From Phycisphaerales bacterium (GTDB taxonomy: Bacteria > Planctomycetota > Phycisphaerae > Phycisphaerales > UBA5793): 64,000 nt of DNA. The position numbers were made by a program, and so were the translations under genes. Positions 43,988-51,976 of the stretch are shown here, piece by piece. Positions within the stretch are counted from its first letter, which is position 1; the number at the start of each line of letters is the position of its first letter. The stretch covers positions 1 to 64,000 of the forward strand of contig JADZAS010000035.1 of NCBI GenBank assembly GCA_020852515.1. Reading direction: 5' to 3'. The notes below the pieces were generated by a model. It searched no databases. It was not told where the DNA came from and saw only the letters and a list, made by a program, of their open reading frames with translations.

Positions 43988-44689
43988 ATGACACCCAAGT
44001 CCGACACCCGCGAACGCATCCTTGACGCCGCCCGGCAACTGTTCCTCTCCCAGGGATACGCGGCCACGGGCGTGGCGCAGATCCTCAAGGCCGCCGAGGC
44101 CAACAGCGGCAGCCTCTACTACTTCTTCCCCACCAAGGAAGACCTTCTGCTGGCCGTTCTTGAGTGGTACAAGCAGAACCTCTGGCCGGAAGTCATCGAC
44201 CCCGTCTACAACCGCGTTACCGACCCGATCGAGCGGATCTTCGGCGTGCTCCACGGATATCGACAGATGCTCATCTTCACCGAGTGCCGGCTCGGCTGCC
44301 CGATCGGCAACCTCGCGCTCGAACTCGCCGACACTCATCCCGCGGCCCGGCAGATGATCGCCGACAACTTCACCGGCTGGCGCAACGCGATTCGCCTCTC
44401 GGTCGAGGCGGCTCTCGATCGTCTGCCCGAGGACACCGATCCCGAAGCGCTGGCGTCGTTCATACTCACTGTGATGGAAGGCGGCATGATGCAGGCCAAG
44501 GCGTACAAAAACCTTGAGCCTTTCGAAACCGCGGTCGCTCAACTGCGCGACTATTTCGACCGGCTTCTCGCGGATGGGACGAACTGGGCCGCGCCGAGGC
44601 GCAGCCCCGAAACGCCGCGCACCCAAGGGAAATCGCCCGACACCGATCAAACCGCATCGGGCCGCGATGGTCGCGACCGAACCAACTGA
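43988..44689 (+). CDS. TetR/AcrR family transcriptional regulator
   Basis: 233 residues. The N-terminal helix-turn-helix is DTRERILDAARQLFLSQGYAATGVAQILKAAEANSGSLYYFFPTKEDLL, a classic TetR domain. The ligand domain continues with CRLGCPIGNLALELADTHP, seen in the AcrR-like branch with a conserved C-x-x-G-x-P motif. The C-terminal 35 residues are a hydrophilic tail. It heads a three-gene operon with DUF1761 (28 bp gap) and an SRPBCC protein and likely represses it through a palindrome in its own promoter. Confidence 0.9.
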   Translation: MTPKSDTRERILDAARQLFLSQGYAATGVAQILKAAEANSGSLYYFFPTKEDLLLAVLEWYKQNLWPEVIDPVYNRVTDPIERIFGVLHGYRQMLIFTECRLGCPIGNLALELADTHPAARQMIADNFTGWRNAIRLSVEAALDRLPEDTDPEALASFILTVMEGGMMQAKAYKNLEPFETAVAQLRDYFDRLLADGTNWAAPRRSPETPRTQGKSPDTDQTASGRDGRDRTN

Positions 44690-44717
44690 CCGCTGCTCAA
44701 GGCTTGAGGGAATCGTG

Positions 44718-45143
44718 ATGACAATCGACTTTGCAGGGATCAACTACTGGGCGGTGCTCGTCGCGGCCCTGACGACATTTCTGCTCGGCGGACTCTGGTA
44801 CACCGCGCTCTTCGGCCGCCAGCGCATCGCGCTGCTCGGCTGGGATGAGCAGAAGCTCGCGCAAGTGCAGAAGCGCATGCCGCCGCCCGTTTTCTTCTCG
44901 ATCATGATCGTCGCTTATTTGCTCACGGCTTTCGTCTTCGCCATCATCGCCGGCGCAGCGGGCGCAGACACGCTGGGTGAGGGCTTGCTCCTGGGATTGC
45001 TCGTCTGGGCGGGCTTTGCGCTGGCCATCGGCGTTACCGGGCACATCTCCTTCGACCACCGCCACGGCATCTTCGGCATCGACGTCCTGTTTCAACTCGT
45101 CTTCCTTCTGCTCATGGGCGCCATCATCGGCGCCTGGCAATGA
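44718..45143 (+). CDS. DUF1761 family membrane protein
   Basis: 141 residues with four transmembrane helices: YWAVLVAALTTFLLGGLWYTALFG, FFSIMIVAYLLTAFVFAIIAGAAG, GLLLGLLVWAGFALAIGVTGHI and LFQLVFLLLMGAIIGAWQ. The conserved GxLWYxxLFG after the first helix and the closing G-A-I-I-G-x-W are DUF1761 features. A TTGAGGG ribosome site precedes the ATG. Neighbouring SRPBCC genes are common in other genomes. Function unknown. Confidence 0.85.
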   Translation: MTIDFAGINYWAVLVAALTTFLLGGLWYTALFGRQRIALLGWDEQKLAQVQKRMPPPVFFSIMIVAYLLTAFVFAIIAGAAGADTLGEGLLLGLLVWAGFALAIGVTGHISFDHRHGIFGIDVLFQLVFLLLMGAIIGAWQ

Positions 45144-45189
45144 CATTGCTCACCGCTCAACTTCCTTTTGCCAACTGGAGACCACGCCC

Positions 45190-46236
45190 ATGTTCGCCCG
45201 CCTCTCTGCTGCCGTTTCGCTCGGCTTCATTTTTGCTTTCTGCCCCGCGGCCGTCGCGCAGCCTGAAAGCGCTCCGGGCAACCGCACGCTCGAGTGGAAC
45301 GCCGAGATCGATGCGCCGCTGGCGCAGGTGTGGGATGCCTTCACGACCGAGGACGGCATCGAATCGTGGATGACGCCGCTGGCCGAGGTCGATCTGCGCA
45401 TCGGCGGCTCGATCAAGACGAACTACAACCCGCAAGGCACGATCGGAGATGAAACGACCATTGTGCACCGCATCCTCAGCCTCGAGCCGCAGCGCATGCT
45501 CTCCTCGCGCGTCGAGAAGTCCCCGTCCGGTTTCCCGCACGCAAAAGTGCTCGAGCAGGCGTGGGGCGTGTGGTATTTCGAGCCGCTCGGCGCCAACCGC
45601 ACGCACATCCGCCTCGTCAGCGCGGGCTGGGGCAGCGGGTCTGACTGGGACGCCGCCGAGACCTTCTTCCAGGCAGGCAACGAGTGGACGCTGAACCAAC
45701 TCAAGGAGAAATTCGCCGCCGCCGCAGGCAACGCGGCCAGCCCGGATGCCACGCTGGACATCGCGCGCCGACTGCTTGGCGGCGAGTGGATCGCTTCGCA
45801 GCCCAACGAGAGCGGCGAAACCTTTCGCGTCCGCAACACGTTCATCGACGGGCCCGACGGGCGGAGTTTCAGCGTCCGCGGCTGGGTCGGCGGCGATGAT
45901 GGCATGTTCGAGCATGGCCAAGGGCAGATCTGGATCGAGCCCGGCCAAAACGAAGTGCGATTCCAGAACATCAACGAGCAGGGCCACGTCGCGCGCGGAG
46001 CCATCACCAGCCCCAAGGCCGACACGCTCGAGTGGGACTGGCACGCCCGGGCTGACGCCGGCCCCGGCCAGCGCTACCGCGTCACCATGCACTTCACGGG
46101 TCCCGACGCCTACACCTTCCGGCTCGAGCATCTCGAAGAAAACGGCTCATACCGCCAATTGATTGAGTTGCCCTTCACTCGCGTGCGCGAGTCGTCCGAA
46201 GCGCGTGAGAAGCCGGCACCTGGCGGCGGGCGGTGA
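45190..46236 (+). CDS. Secreted SRPBCC/AHSA1-domain protein with a second beta-barrel-like domain
   Basis: 348 residues. A signal peptide (MFARLSAAVSLGFIFAFCPAAVAQ) is unusual for an SRPBCC protein, so it is probably periplasmic. Residues 30-180 are the AHSA1-like fold: TLEWNAEIDAPLAQVWDAFTTEDGIESWMTPLAEVDLRIGGS, then AWGVWYFEPLGANRTHIRLVSAGWGSGSDWDAAETFF. Residues 200-335 are a lipocalin/DUF1579-like part (LLGGEWIASQPNESGETFRVRNTFID, ...HMFEHGQGQIW-like). A hydrophobic ligand is expected for SRPBCC proteins. Third gene of the TetR operon. Confidence 0.82.
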   Translation: MFARLSAAVSLGFIFAFCPAAVAQPESAPGNRTLEWNAEIDAPLAQVWDAFTTEDGIESWMTPLAEVDLRIGGSIKTNYNPQGTIGDETTIVHRILSLEPQRMLSSRVEKSPSGFPHAKVLEQAWGVWYFEPLGANRTHIRLVSAGWGSGSDWDAAETFFQAGNEWTLNQLKEKFAAAAGNAASPDATLDIARRLLGGEWIASQPNESGETFRVRNTFIDGPDGRSFSVRGWVGGDDGMFEHGQGQIWIEPGQNEVRFQNINEQGHVARGAITSPKADTLEWDWHARADAGPGQRYRVTMHFTGPDAYTFRLEHLEENGSYRQLIELPFTRVRESSEAREKPAPGGGR

Positions 46237-46477
46237 GGAGGCACGGCAACGACAGCCCAGCGGCGAGGCGGTTGGTGTCTTATCGCCCGACCCGATCACT
46301 TCACCCTGAAATTCTGCGGATTTGAGCCGGCAGGCCTTTCGGGAGGGGCAACTTCCGTGTAACATCTGTACAGCCTCGCCTCTTGAAGGGAAAGCGGTGC
46401 GGCCGGTTCAGCGGACTGGCGCTTCTGCAGACAGACGAGCCGGGCGATGTCTCGCCCTCGTACACCCGGAGGAAATC

Positions 46478-47833
46478 ATGACAGCATCCAGTCGAGCTGA
46501 GGTCCAAGGGCCGTTGCTTCTGCTTTCACTTTATCTCACGTTCGCGCTCGTGACGCCGGCTCTGGGACAAGACTACCGGTACGCGATGTTTCTCATGGAT
46601 AGCGCGCCGCGCAGGTCATCGGTCGCAAATGGAATTAACAGCTTTGGAGCTGTGGTTGGGTACTTCATCGATGAGCAGACCTACATGCGAGCGTCTCTCT
46701 GGCGCGAAGGAATTCTATCTGATCTGGACCCGCAAGCGCCGTGTTGCAGCAACTTTGCAGCCGCAATCAACGACAACGGAGACATCGTTGGACAGCGCAG
46801 CGAAGAAGGTGCGGTACTGTGGCTCGCGAACGGCCAGCGGATTCAACTGGGGTCGCTCGGCGGCCGCTGGCTCGCCCAGCCGTACGACATCAACAACAAC
46901 CGCCAGGTTGTTGGTGAGTCTTCAGCTCCGCCTGATGATTATCCACATCCGTTCATCTGGCAGGATGGTGTGATGCGAGATCTGGGTACGTTTGGTGGGC
47001 CACGAGGTACGGCGCACGCGATCAACGACTCTGGGTCGGTCGTGGGAACGGCGGAGATTCCCGGCACGGACAATCGCCCGTTCCTGTGGGAAGGCGGCGA
47101 TCTGATTCAACTGGACATGTTGCCCGAAGGAAACAACGGCGTCGCGACCGACATCAATGATGCAGGGCTGATCGTCGGAGGTTTGGAAGCGGAGAGCCAT
47201 TTTTGGTACGCCGTCAAGTGGGTGGATCAACAGCTTGTGGTAATACACGACGAATCAATGGCATGGCAGAGCAGCGCCAGCGCCGTCAACAACCATGGCG
47301 TGATCGTCGGGTCCATGACCCTAGACTCGGACGCCATCGTCGGTTACGTCATGGAAGACGAACACATGGTCGATCTGAATTCGTTAATTCCACCAGCGGC
47401 GCGACGCGAAATCGGGAGCGCCGTTGACATAAATGACTACGGCGCCATTATCGGCCTCACGAAGGGTGATCCGGCGCGCGGTGTGATTCTCCACCCCGTG
47501 ACCACCTCATTCACACTTGAGCCACCCGTCCCGGGCTCGGCCGGCGTTGAGAACGTGTTGATCGCCAACGGAGTGACTCCCGGAGCTCGCGTCGTATTCG
47601 TCGCGTCGCGATTTGGCGGAGGAACGGTCATCCCGGGGTGCGGCGTGGCGAGTGGCGCGATTCTCCAACTGGACAAGCCGATGATTGTCGGCTTGGCCGT
47701 GGCCAACCAATGGGGCATCGCGTCCATCTCCCGGACGGTCCCGCAGAGTACGGAGGATGTTCGGATCGTCTTCCAAGCGGCGATTCCCAGCGAATGCAAG
47801 ATCAGCCAGGTGCTGAGTCACCAGTTCTACTGA
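46478..47833 (+). CDS. Secreted HAF-repeat protein with C-terminal domain B
   Basis: 451 residues. A signal peptide ends in FALVTPALGQ; the start is fixed by GGAGGA four bases before the ATG. About six HAF-type repeats occupy residues 35-345, with cores such as SSVANGINSFGAVVGYF, AYDINNNRQVVGES-like and TAHAINDSGSVVGTA. DLGTFGG is the repeat entry. The final 102 residues are domain B (PVPGSAGVENVL, VVFVASRFGGG, VIPGCG, ending CKISQVLSHQFY). Third codon positions are visibly richer in A/T than in neighbouring genes. Probably a beta-propeller on the cell surface. Confidence 0.82.
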   Translation: MTASSRAEVQGPLLLLSLYLTFALVTPALGQDYRYAMFLMDSAPRRSSVANGINSFGAVVGYFIDEQTYMRASLWREGILSDLDPQAPCCSNFAAAINDNGDIVGQRSEEGAVLWLANGQRIQLGSLGGRWLAQPYDINNNRQVVGESSAPPDDYPHPFIWQDGVMRDLGTFGGPRGTAHAINDSGSVVGTAEIPGTDNRPFLWEGGDLIQLDMLPEGNNGVATDINDAGLIVGGLEAESHFWYAVKWVDQQLVVIHDESMAWQSSASAVNNHGVIVGSMTLDSDAIVGYVMEDEHMVDLNSLIPPAARREIGSAVDINDYGAIIGLTKGDPARGVILHPVTTSFTLEPPVPGSAGVENVLIANGVTPGARVVFVASRFGGGTVIPGCGVASGAILQLDKPMIVGLAVANQWGIASISRTVPQSTEDVRIVFQAAIPSECKISQVLSHQFY

Positions 47834-48176
47834 GGACGTTCGATTCAGTACCTAGGCCGAGTTGCGGAGCCGCGCGCACCCAGCGCTTTCGGCCGACGGG
47901 TAGCGATTGCACTTGCACCACGCACGCGCCACCGCCGGGCTTCGCTCGGACCTGCAGGCCGGGCCTACATGAGCCGGTGCCGCCCGATCACCCGATGATC
48001 CGCCGGCCAGGTTGCCGATACCCCGAATGAACACCACTTATGGCTGCTGCGGTCAGGCTCTGACCAGGTTCGTGGGCCACCCGTGCACCGGGCCCGGCCG
48101 ACGGATCAAGGGGTGATCCGAAGCGCCAAACCGGAAACGGATGGTAGCCTCGGCCCGCTCACCGTACAATTGGGGC
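47834..48176. other. Intergenic region containing the SRP RNA
   Basis: 343 bp between the HAF-repeat gene and the PIN-TRAM gene. Besides the SRP RNA there are two small GATCA-type hairpins, one on each side (about 48102-48120 and 47986-48000). No T-run marks a clear terminator, and no further gene was seen. Confidence 0.45.
48002..48098 (-). ncRNA. ffs: Signal recognition particle RNA (small bacterial 4.5S type)
   Basis: Read on the minus strand, the core is AACCUGGUCAGAGCCUGACC followed by GCAGCAGCCAUAAGUGG, the highly conserved apical part of helix 8: the GGUCAG strand, the CCUGAC loop region and the GCAGCAGCC strand that binds Ffh. Flanking arms (GCCGG near 48094-48098 with CCGGC near 48002-48006) can pair to close a rod of about 97 nt. 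No protein gene overlaps it. Ends are approximate. It would form the SRP with Ffh for membrane targeting. No ffh gene is in the window. Confidence 0.8.
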
Positions 48177-49484
48177 ATGTCCGAACGGAGCCGAACTCCC
48201 GTCAACGTGGAAGAAGACAGCGAGCGTAGTCGCGTCCGCGCCCTGATCATCATCCGCGGCGTGTTCCTCATCATGCTCGTCACGGTTGTCATGCTCAGCC
48301 TGCTGCGCGGCGGGTCAGGTTCTTCGGACGACGAGACGACGGCGACTTTCGTACAGTATTGGTGGCTGCCACTGCTCGTGGCCCTTTTTCTGGGCAGCGC
48401 TGCCATCACGGTCGACGCGCTCACGCCCCACAAGAAACTCTCCGGGATGACGGGAGCGCTGTTCGGCCTGATCGCCGGGCTGCTTGCGACCGTCGCCATC
48501 AGTTGGATCCTTGAACTCCTTCTCGAAGCGCACGACTTCCAACCTGGTGAAGCGGGCAGTCGCATCCTCGTGGCCATCAAGGCCGCGTTCGGCATCACGC
48601 TGTGCTATCTCGGCGTGTCGGTCGTGTACAGCACGCAGGATGAGTTCCGCCTGGTCATCCCCTACGTCGAGTTCAGCAAGCAGTTGCGCGGCACGCGGCC
48701 GCTCATTCTCGACACCTCCGCCATCATCGACGGCCGCATCTTCGACGTGGGCCTGACTGGCTTTCTGCTCGCTCCGGTCATCATCCCCCGCTTTGTCATC
48801 GAGGAACTCCAGACGCTCAGCGACTCAAGCGACAGGTTGAAACGGAACCGGGGCCGGCGCGGCCTGGACATGGTGCGCAAGCTCCAGAACAACCCGCACA
48901 TCGATCTTTCCGTGGTCGAGGCGCACGTGCCGGGCATGGGCGTGGACCAGATGCTGCTCGAGGTCGCCCGCGAGTACCGCGCGCACCTCGTCACGACCGA
49001 TTTCAATCTCAACAAAGTCGCCGCGATCGATGATGTGAAGGTGCTCAACATTAACGATCTGGCCAACGCGGTGCGAACCGCCGCCGTGCCCGGCGAGCGC
49101 CTGTCGATCCAGATTGTCAAGCGCGGCGAAGGCAAGTCCCAGGGCGTCGGCTACCTCGACGACGGCACCATGGTCGTCGTCGAGCACTCCGCGGACCTGA
49201 TCGGCCACCGCGTCGAGTGCTCGGTCACGAGTTCGATCCAGACCTCCGCCGGGCGGATGATCTTCGGCGACCGCATCGGAGAAGGCGTGGTCGTGGGGGA
49301 CGAGCCCGACCAAGCCGCGTCGCCCGACCCAGCGACCGAAACGTCCGAGAGTAGCGGCGATGAGAACGGCTGGCCGGCCGAGGCCGCCACGCCGGCTTCC
49401 ACGCGAATCGAGCCGGTCGGCAACCGACCTGACCGTCCCCGGCGCCCTCCCGGGGCTTCCGGACGCAATCCACGCCGAGGTTGA
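48177..49484 (+). CDS. Membrane-anchored PIN and TRAM domain protein (YacL-like RNase)
   Basis: 435 residues. Four transmembrane helices fill residues 20-150. A PIN domain follows, starting RPLILDTSAIIDGRIFDVGLTGFLL with the first acidic residue in LDTS and a later acidic site in VTTDFNLNKVA. A TRAM domain then begins at GERLSIQIVKRGEGKSQGVGYLDDGTMVVVE. This is the architecture of Bacillus YacL, a putative membrane-linked RNase. The C-terminal 50 residues are disordered, rich in Pro, Ser and Arg. It neighbours the SRP RNA gene; whether the two are functionally linked is unknown. Confidence 0.9.
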   Translation: MSERSRTPVNVEEDSERSRVRALIIIRGVFLIMLVTVVMLSLLRGGSGSSDDETTATFVQYWWLPLLVALFLGSAAITVDALTPHKKLSGMTGALFGLIAGLLATVAISWILELLLEAHDFQPGEAGSRILVAIKAAFGITLCYLGVSVVYSTQDEFRLVIPYVEFSKQLRGTRPLILDTSAIIDGRIFDVGLTGFLLAPVIIPRFVIEELQTLSDSSDRLKRNRGRRGLDMVRKLQNNPHIDLSVVEAHVPGMGVDQMLLEVAREYRAHLVTTDFNLNKVAAIDDVKVLNINDLANAVRTAAVPGERLSIQIVKRGEGKSQGVGYLDDGTMVVVEHSADLIGHRVECSVTSSIQTSAGRMIFGDRIGEGVVVGDEPDQAASPDPATETSESSGDENGWPAEAATPASTRIEPVGNRPDRPRRPPGASGRNPRRG

Positions 49485-49578
49485 ACGTCCGAAGTATCCC
49501 CGAGCGGTCAAACCGGCTCTGCGAAATCCGTTTCAGGGAACATTTCCATGCGTCTTTCGATTAGCTAACGGGGTATTC

Positions 49579-50943
49579 ATGCGCACAGCTTCTCCCTTGA
49601 AGAACCTGCTTCGGTTTCGGCTTGTTGCCGTATTGGCGGTGGCCGCGGCGTCTGCCTCGCCGGCCATCGCTCGACACGACCCGGGGTACATCGGGCTCGA
49701 CCTCGGCACGCTCGGCGGCGAGATGAGCATCGCGCTGGGCATCAACAAGAACAACGAGGTCGTCGGCGCCGCACAGACCGCCAACGGCGACTGGCACGCC
49801 TTCCTCTGGGTCGACGGGCAGATGACCGACCTCGGCCTGCTGCCCGGCTTCGATGAAGGCTTCGCCCACGGGCTCAACGCTACTCGACAAGTTGTAGGCC
49901 GCATGCAAACGGCGGACGGTCTGAGTTCGCGGGCCTTCGCCTGGAATGCCGGGCAACGGATGGATCTTGGAACGCTCGGGGGGGACAGCGCGCGGGCCTA
50001 CGGCATCAATGACTCTCGCCATGCGGTCGGGAGCTCACAACTCACAAACGGCCAGTGGCGGGCCTTTGTCTGGCGCGATAACGCGATGACCGACCTCGGC
50101 GCCCTGCCCGGCCACACCGCCAGTGCCGCGATGCATATCAACGACTCGGAACTCATCGCCGGCTGGTCCGAAGATGGCGAGAGCAATCGCCTGGCCGTGT
50201 ACTGGTCCAACGACCAGATCCACGAGATCGGCACCCTCGGCGGCCTGCACGCCGAGGCCACGTCGAGCAATCGCAACGGCGTGATCGTGGGTTTTGGCGA
50301 CACGGGCGACGAAGTCGTCCACCCGTTCATGTGGGAAAACAACGTGATGACTGACCTGGGCGCCTTTCCCGTCGGCGGCGACGCGCGCGCCTTTTCGATC
50401 AACATTCTGCGCGAAGCCGTCGGCGAGGCGTATCTGCCGGCCGCGGGCGAGTATCAGGCGGTCCTCTGGAAACCGGGCAGAACGATCCAGAACATCAACA
50501 CGCTCCTGCCGCCGCTCTCGGGATGGGACACGCTCAACTCCGCCACGGGCATCAGCGACTCGGGCCACATCTGCGGCACCGGTCGGACGACCGAAGGCCA
50601 GACGCACGCCTTTCTGCTGGTTCCCAAACTCGGCCTGGCCAACCCGATCCCCGGGCGCGCCGGCGAGATCAACACTTTCGACGTGGCCGGCGCCCTGCCC
50701 TTGGCGATGGTGCACGTGATTTACGGTTTCCAGTACGGATCCACGCCCGTTCCCGGGTGCGCGGGCGTGAACTTTGGCATCCGCTCCCCAACGCTGCTGA
50801 GGAGTATCCGGGCGGATGAAACGGGCCACGCTCTGTTTGACGTCATGGTGCCTCGCGCAGCGCGAAATCGCGGCGTGCTCTTCCAGGCGCTAGAGGGCGG
50901 CTCGTGCGAACTGAGCAGCATTCTGATCTGGACATTCTTCTGA
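49579..50943 (+). CDS. Secreted HAF-repeat protein with C-terminal domain B
   Basis: 454 residues. Signal peptide RLVAVLAVAAASASPAIAR. Seven or more HAF repeats occupy residues 30-350: LDLGTLGGEMSIALGINKNNEVVG, MDLGTLGGDSARAYGINDSRHAVG, TDLGALPGHTASAAMHINDSELIAG, HEIGTLGGLHAEATSSNRNGVIVG and TDLGAFPVGGDARAFSINILREAVG. The last 99 residues are domain B (PIPGRAGEINTFD, VIYGFQYGS, PVPGCAGVNF, ending CELSSILIWTFF). High GC at third positions, unlike the HAF gene at 46478. Likely a surface propeller protein. Confidence 0.85.
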   Translation: MRTASPLKNLLRFRLVAVLAVAAASASPAIARHDPGYIGLDLGTLGGEMSIALGINKNNEVVGAAQTANGDWHAFLWVDGQMTDLGLLPGFDEGFAHGLNATRQVVGRMQTADGLSSRAFAWNAGQRMDLGTLGGDSARAYGINDSRHAVGSSQLTNGQWRAFVWRDNAMTDLGALPGHTASAAMHINDSELIAGWSEDGESNRLAVYWSNDQIHEIGTLGGLHAEATSSNRNGVIVGFGDTGDEVVHPFMWENNVMTDLGAFPVGGDARAFSINILREAVGEAYLPAAGEYQAVLWKPGRTIQNINTLLPPLSGWDTLNSATGISDSGHICGTGRTTEGQTHAFLLVPKLGLANPIPGRAGEINTFDVAGALPLAMVHVIYGFQYGSTPVPGCAGVNFGIRSPTLLRSIRADETGHALFDVMVPRAARNRGVLFQALEGGSCELSSILIWTFF

Positions 50944-51028
50944 CGATTCATGCCGCGCGAGCGCGGTCGATGGCGGCGATTGCACTTTCAGTAGAGCAAA
51001 GTTGAGCACGGCTCAAGAGGAGTTGGCG

Positions 51029-51820
51029 ATGAAGAGCGTGATGAAGATGATGGTTGCTGCCGCGCTCGGCGCGGCGATGTGCACGGCGGCGGCGAGCGCC
51101 GATGTCTGGTACTTCGACACCTACCTGACCGGCGACCAGCACAACCCGCCCACCGGCAGCCAGGGCACGGGCCACTGCATCATGAAATACGATGACGTGA
51201 CCAACCTGCTGGACATCGATCTCTACATCGAAGGTTTCCTGCCCGAGAATCTGCTCTACGCCCACCTCCACCAGGGTCGGGCCGGCTTTTACGGCGATAT
51301 GATCGCCCACCTCGGCCACGGACACATGTTTATGCCGGACGGCAACGGGCTCCGCCGCATCGCCACGGGCATCCCCATCGACGAGATGTACGAAGACGAC
51401 ATCATCAGCGAGGGCGCCTACGTCAACGTCCACACCGTCCAGTTCGAAGCCGGCGAGATCCGCAGCCAGACCACCGTCGTCCCGCGCCTGAGCACGACCG
51501 CGCTGGCGCGGGGCCAGCGGGCCACCTTCGACGTGCTCCACGCCCAAGCCAACGAGCGCATCTACTTCCTCTACAGCATGACCGGCCTGGGCGCTGGTCC
51601 GTCCATTCCTGCCCTCGGGGGGATGACGCTCGACATTCTCACGCCCGTCAACGTGATCGGCAGCGCGGTTTCCAACCAGCAGGGCCACGCCGCGATGACA
51701 GTGCTGATCCCCGCCAATGCTCCCTCGCGAGAGCTTGTCCTCCAGGCGGTGATTCGGCGCGGCGTCGATGGAGCGGATTCCGTGAAATCCAATACGATTT
51801 CAACTGCTATTCTGCCGTAG
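51029..51820 (+). CDS. Secreted CHRD-domain protein with C-terminal domain B-like module
   Basis: 263 residues. Signal peptide MKSVMKMMVAAALGAAMCTAAASA, with AGAGGAG before the ATG. Residues 30-150 are a CHRD domain: YLTGDQHNPPTGSQGTGHCIMKYDDVTNLLDIDLYIEGF, YAHLHQGRAGFYGD and AYVNVHTVQFEAGEIRSQ, with the conserved H-x-G motif and a closing Asn/Gly-rich strand. The last 109 residues form a diverged domain B (RIYFLYSMTGLGAGPSIPALGGMTLDI, VNVIGSAVSNQQGHA, IPANAPSRELVLQAVI). CHRD occurs in chordin and in bacterial exported proteins; function there is unknown. Confidence 0.82.
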   Translation: MKSVMKMMVAAALGAAMCTAAASADVWYFDTYLTGDQHNPPTGSQGTGHCIMKYDDVTNLLDIDLYIEGFLPENLLYAHLHQGRAGFYGDMIAHLGHGHMFMPDGNGLRRIATGIPIDEMYEDDIISEGAYVNVHTVQFEAGEIRSQTTVVPRLSTTALARGQRATFDVLHAQANERIYFLYSMTGLGAGPSIPALGGMTLDILTPVNVIGSAVSNQQGHAAMTVLIPANAPSRELVLQAVIRRGVDGADSVKSNTISTAILP

Positions 51821-51976
51821 GGTCTTTGTTGGGAATGTATTTGGAGTTCGCCGGGTTCTTCTTTTTCGTGGTGTGGTTGAACTTGGAAGCGGACGCCGGC
51901 CGTCCCGAGAGGGGCTGGCCCGGCGAATGGTTCACCCCTCCGGCATCTTGGGCGCCTCGTCATTTGGAGAATCAGC

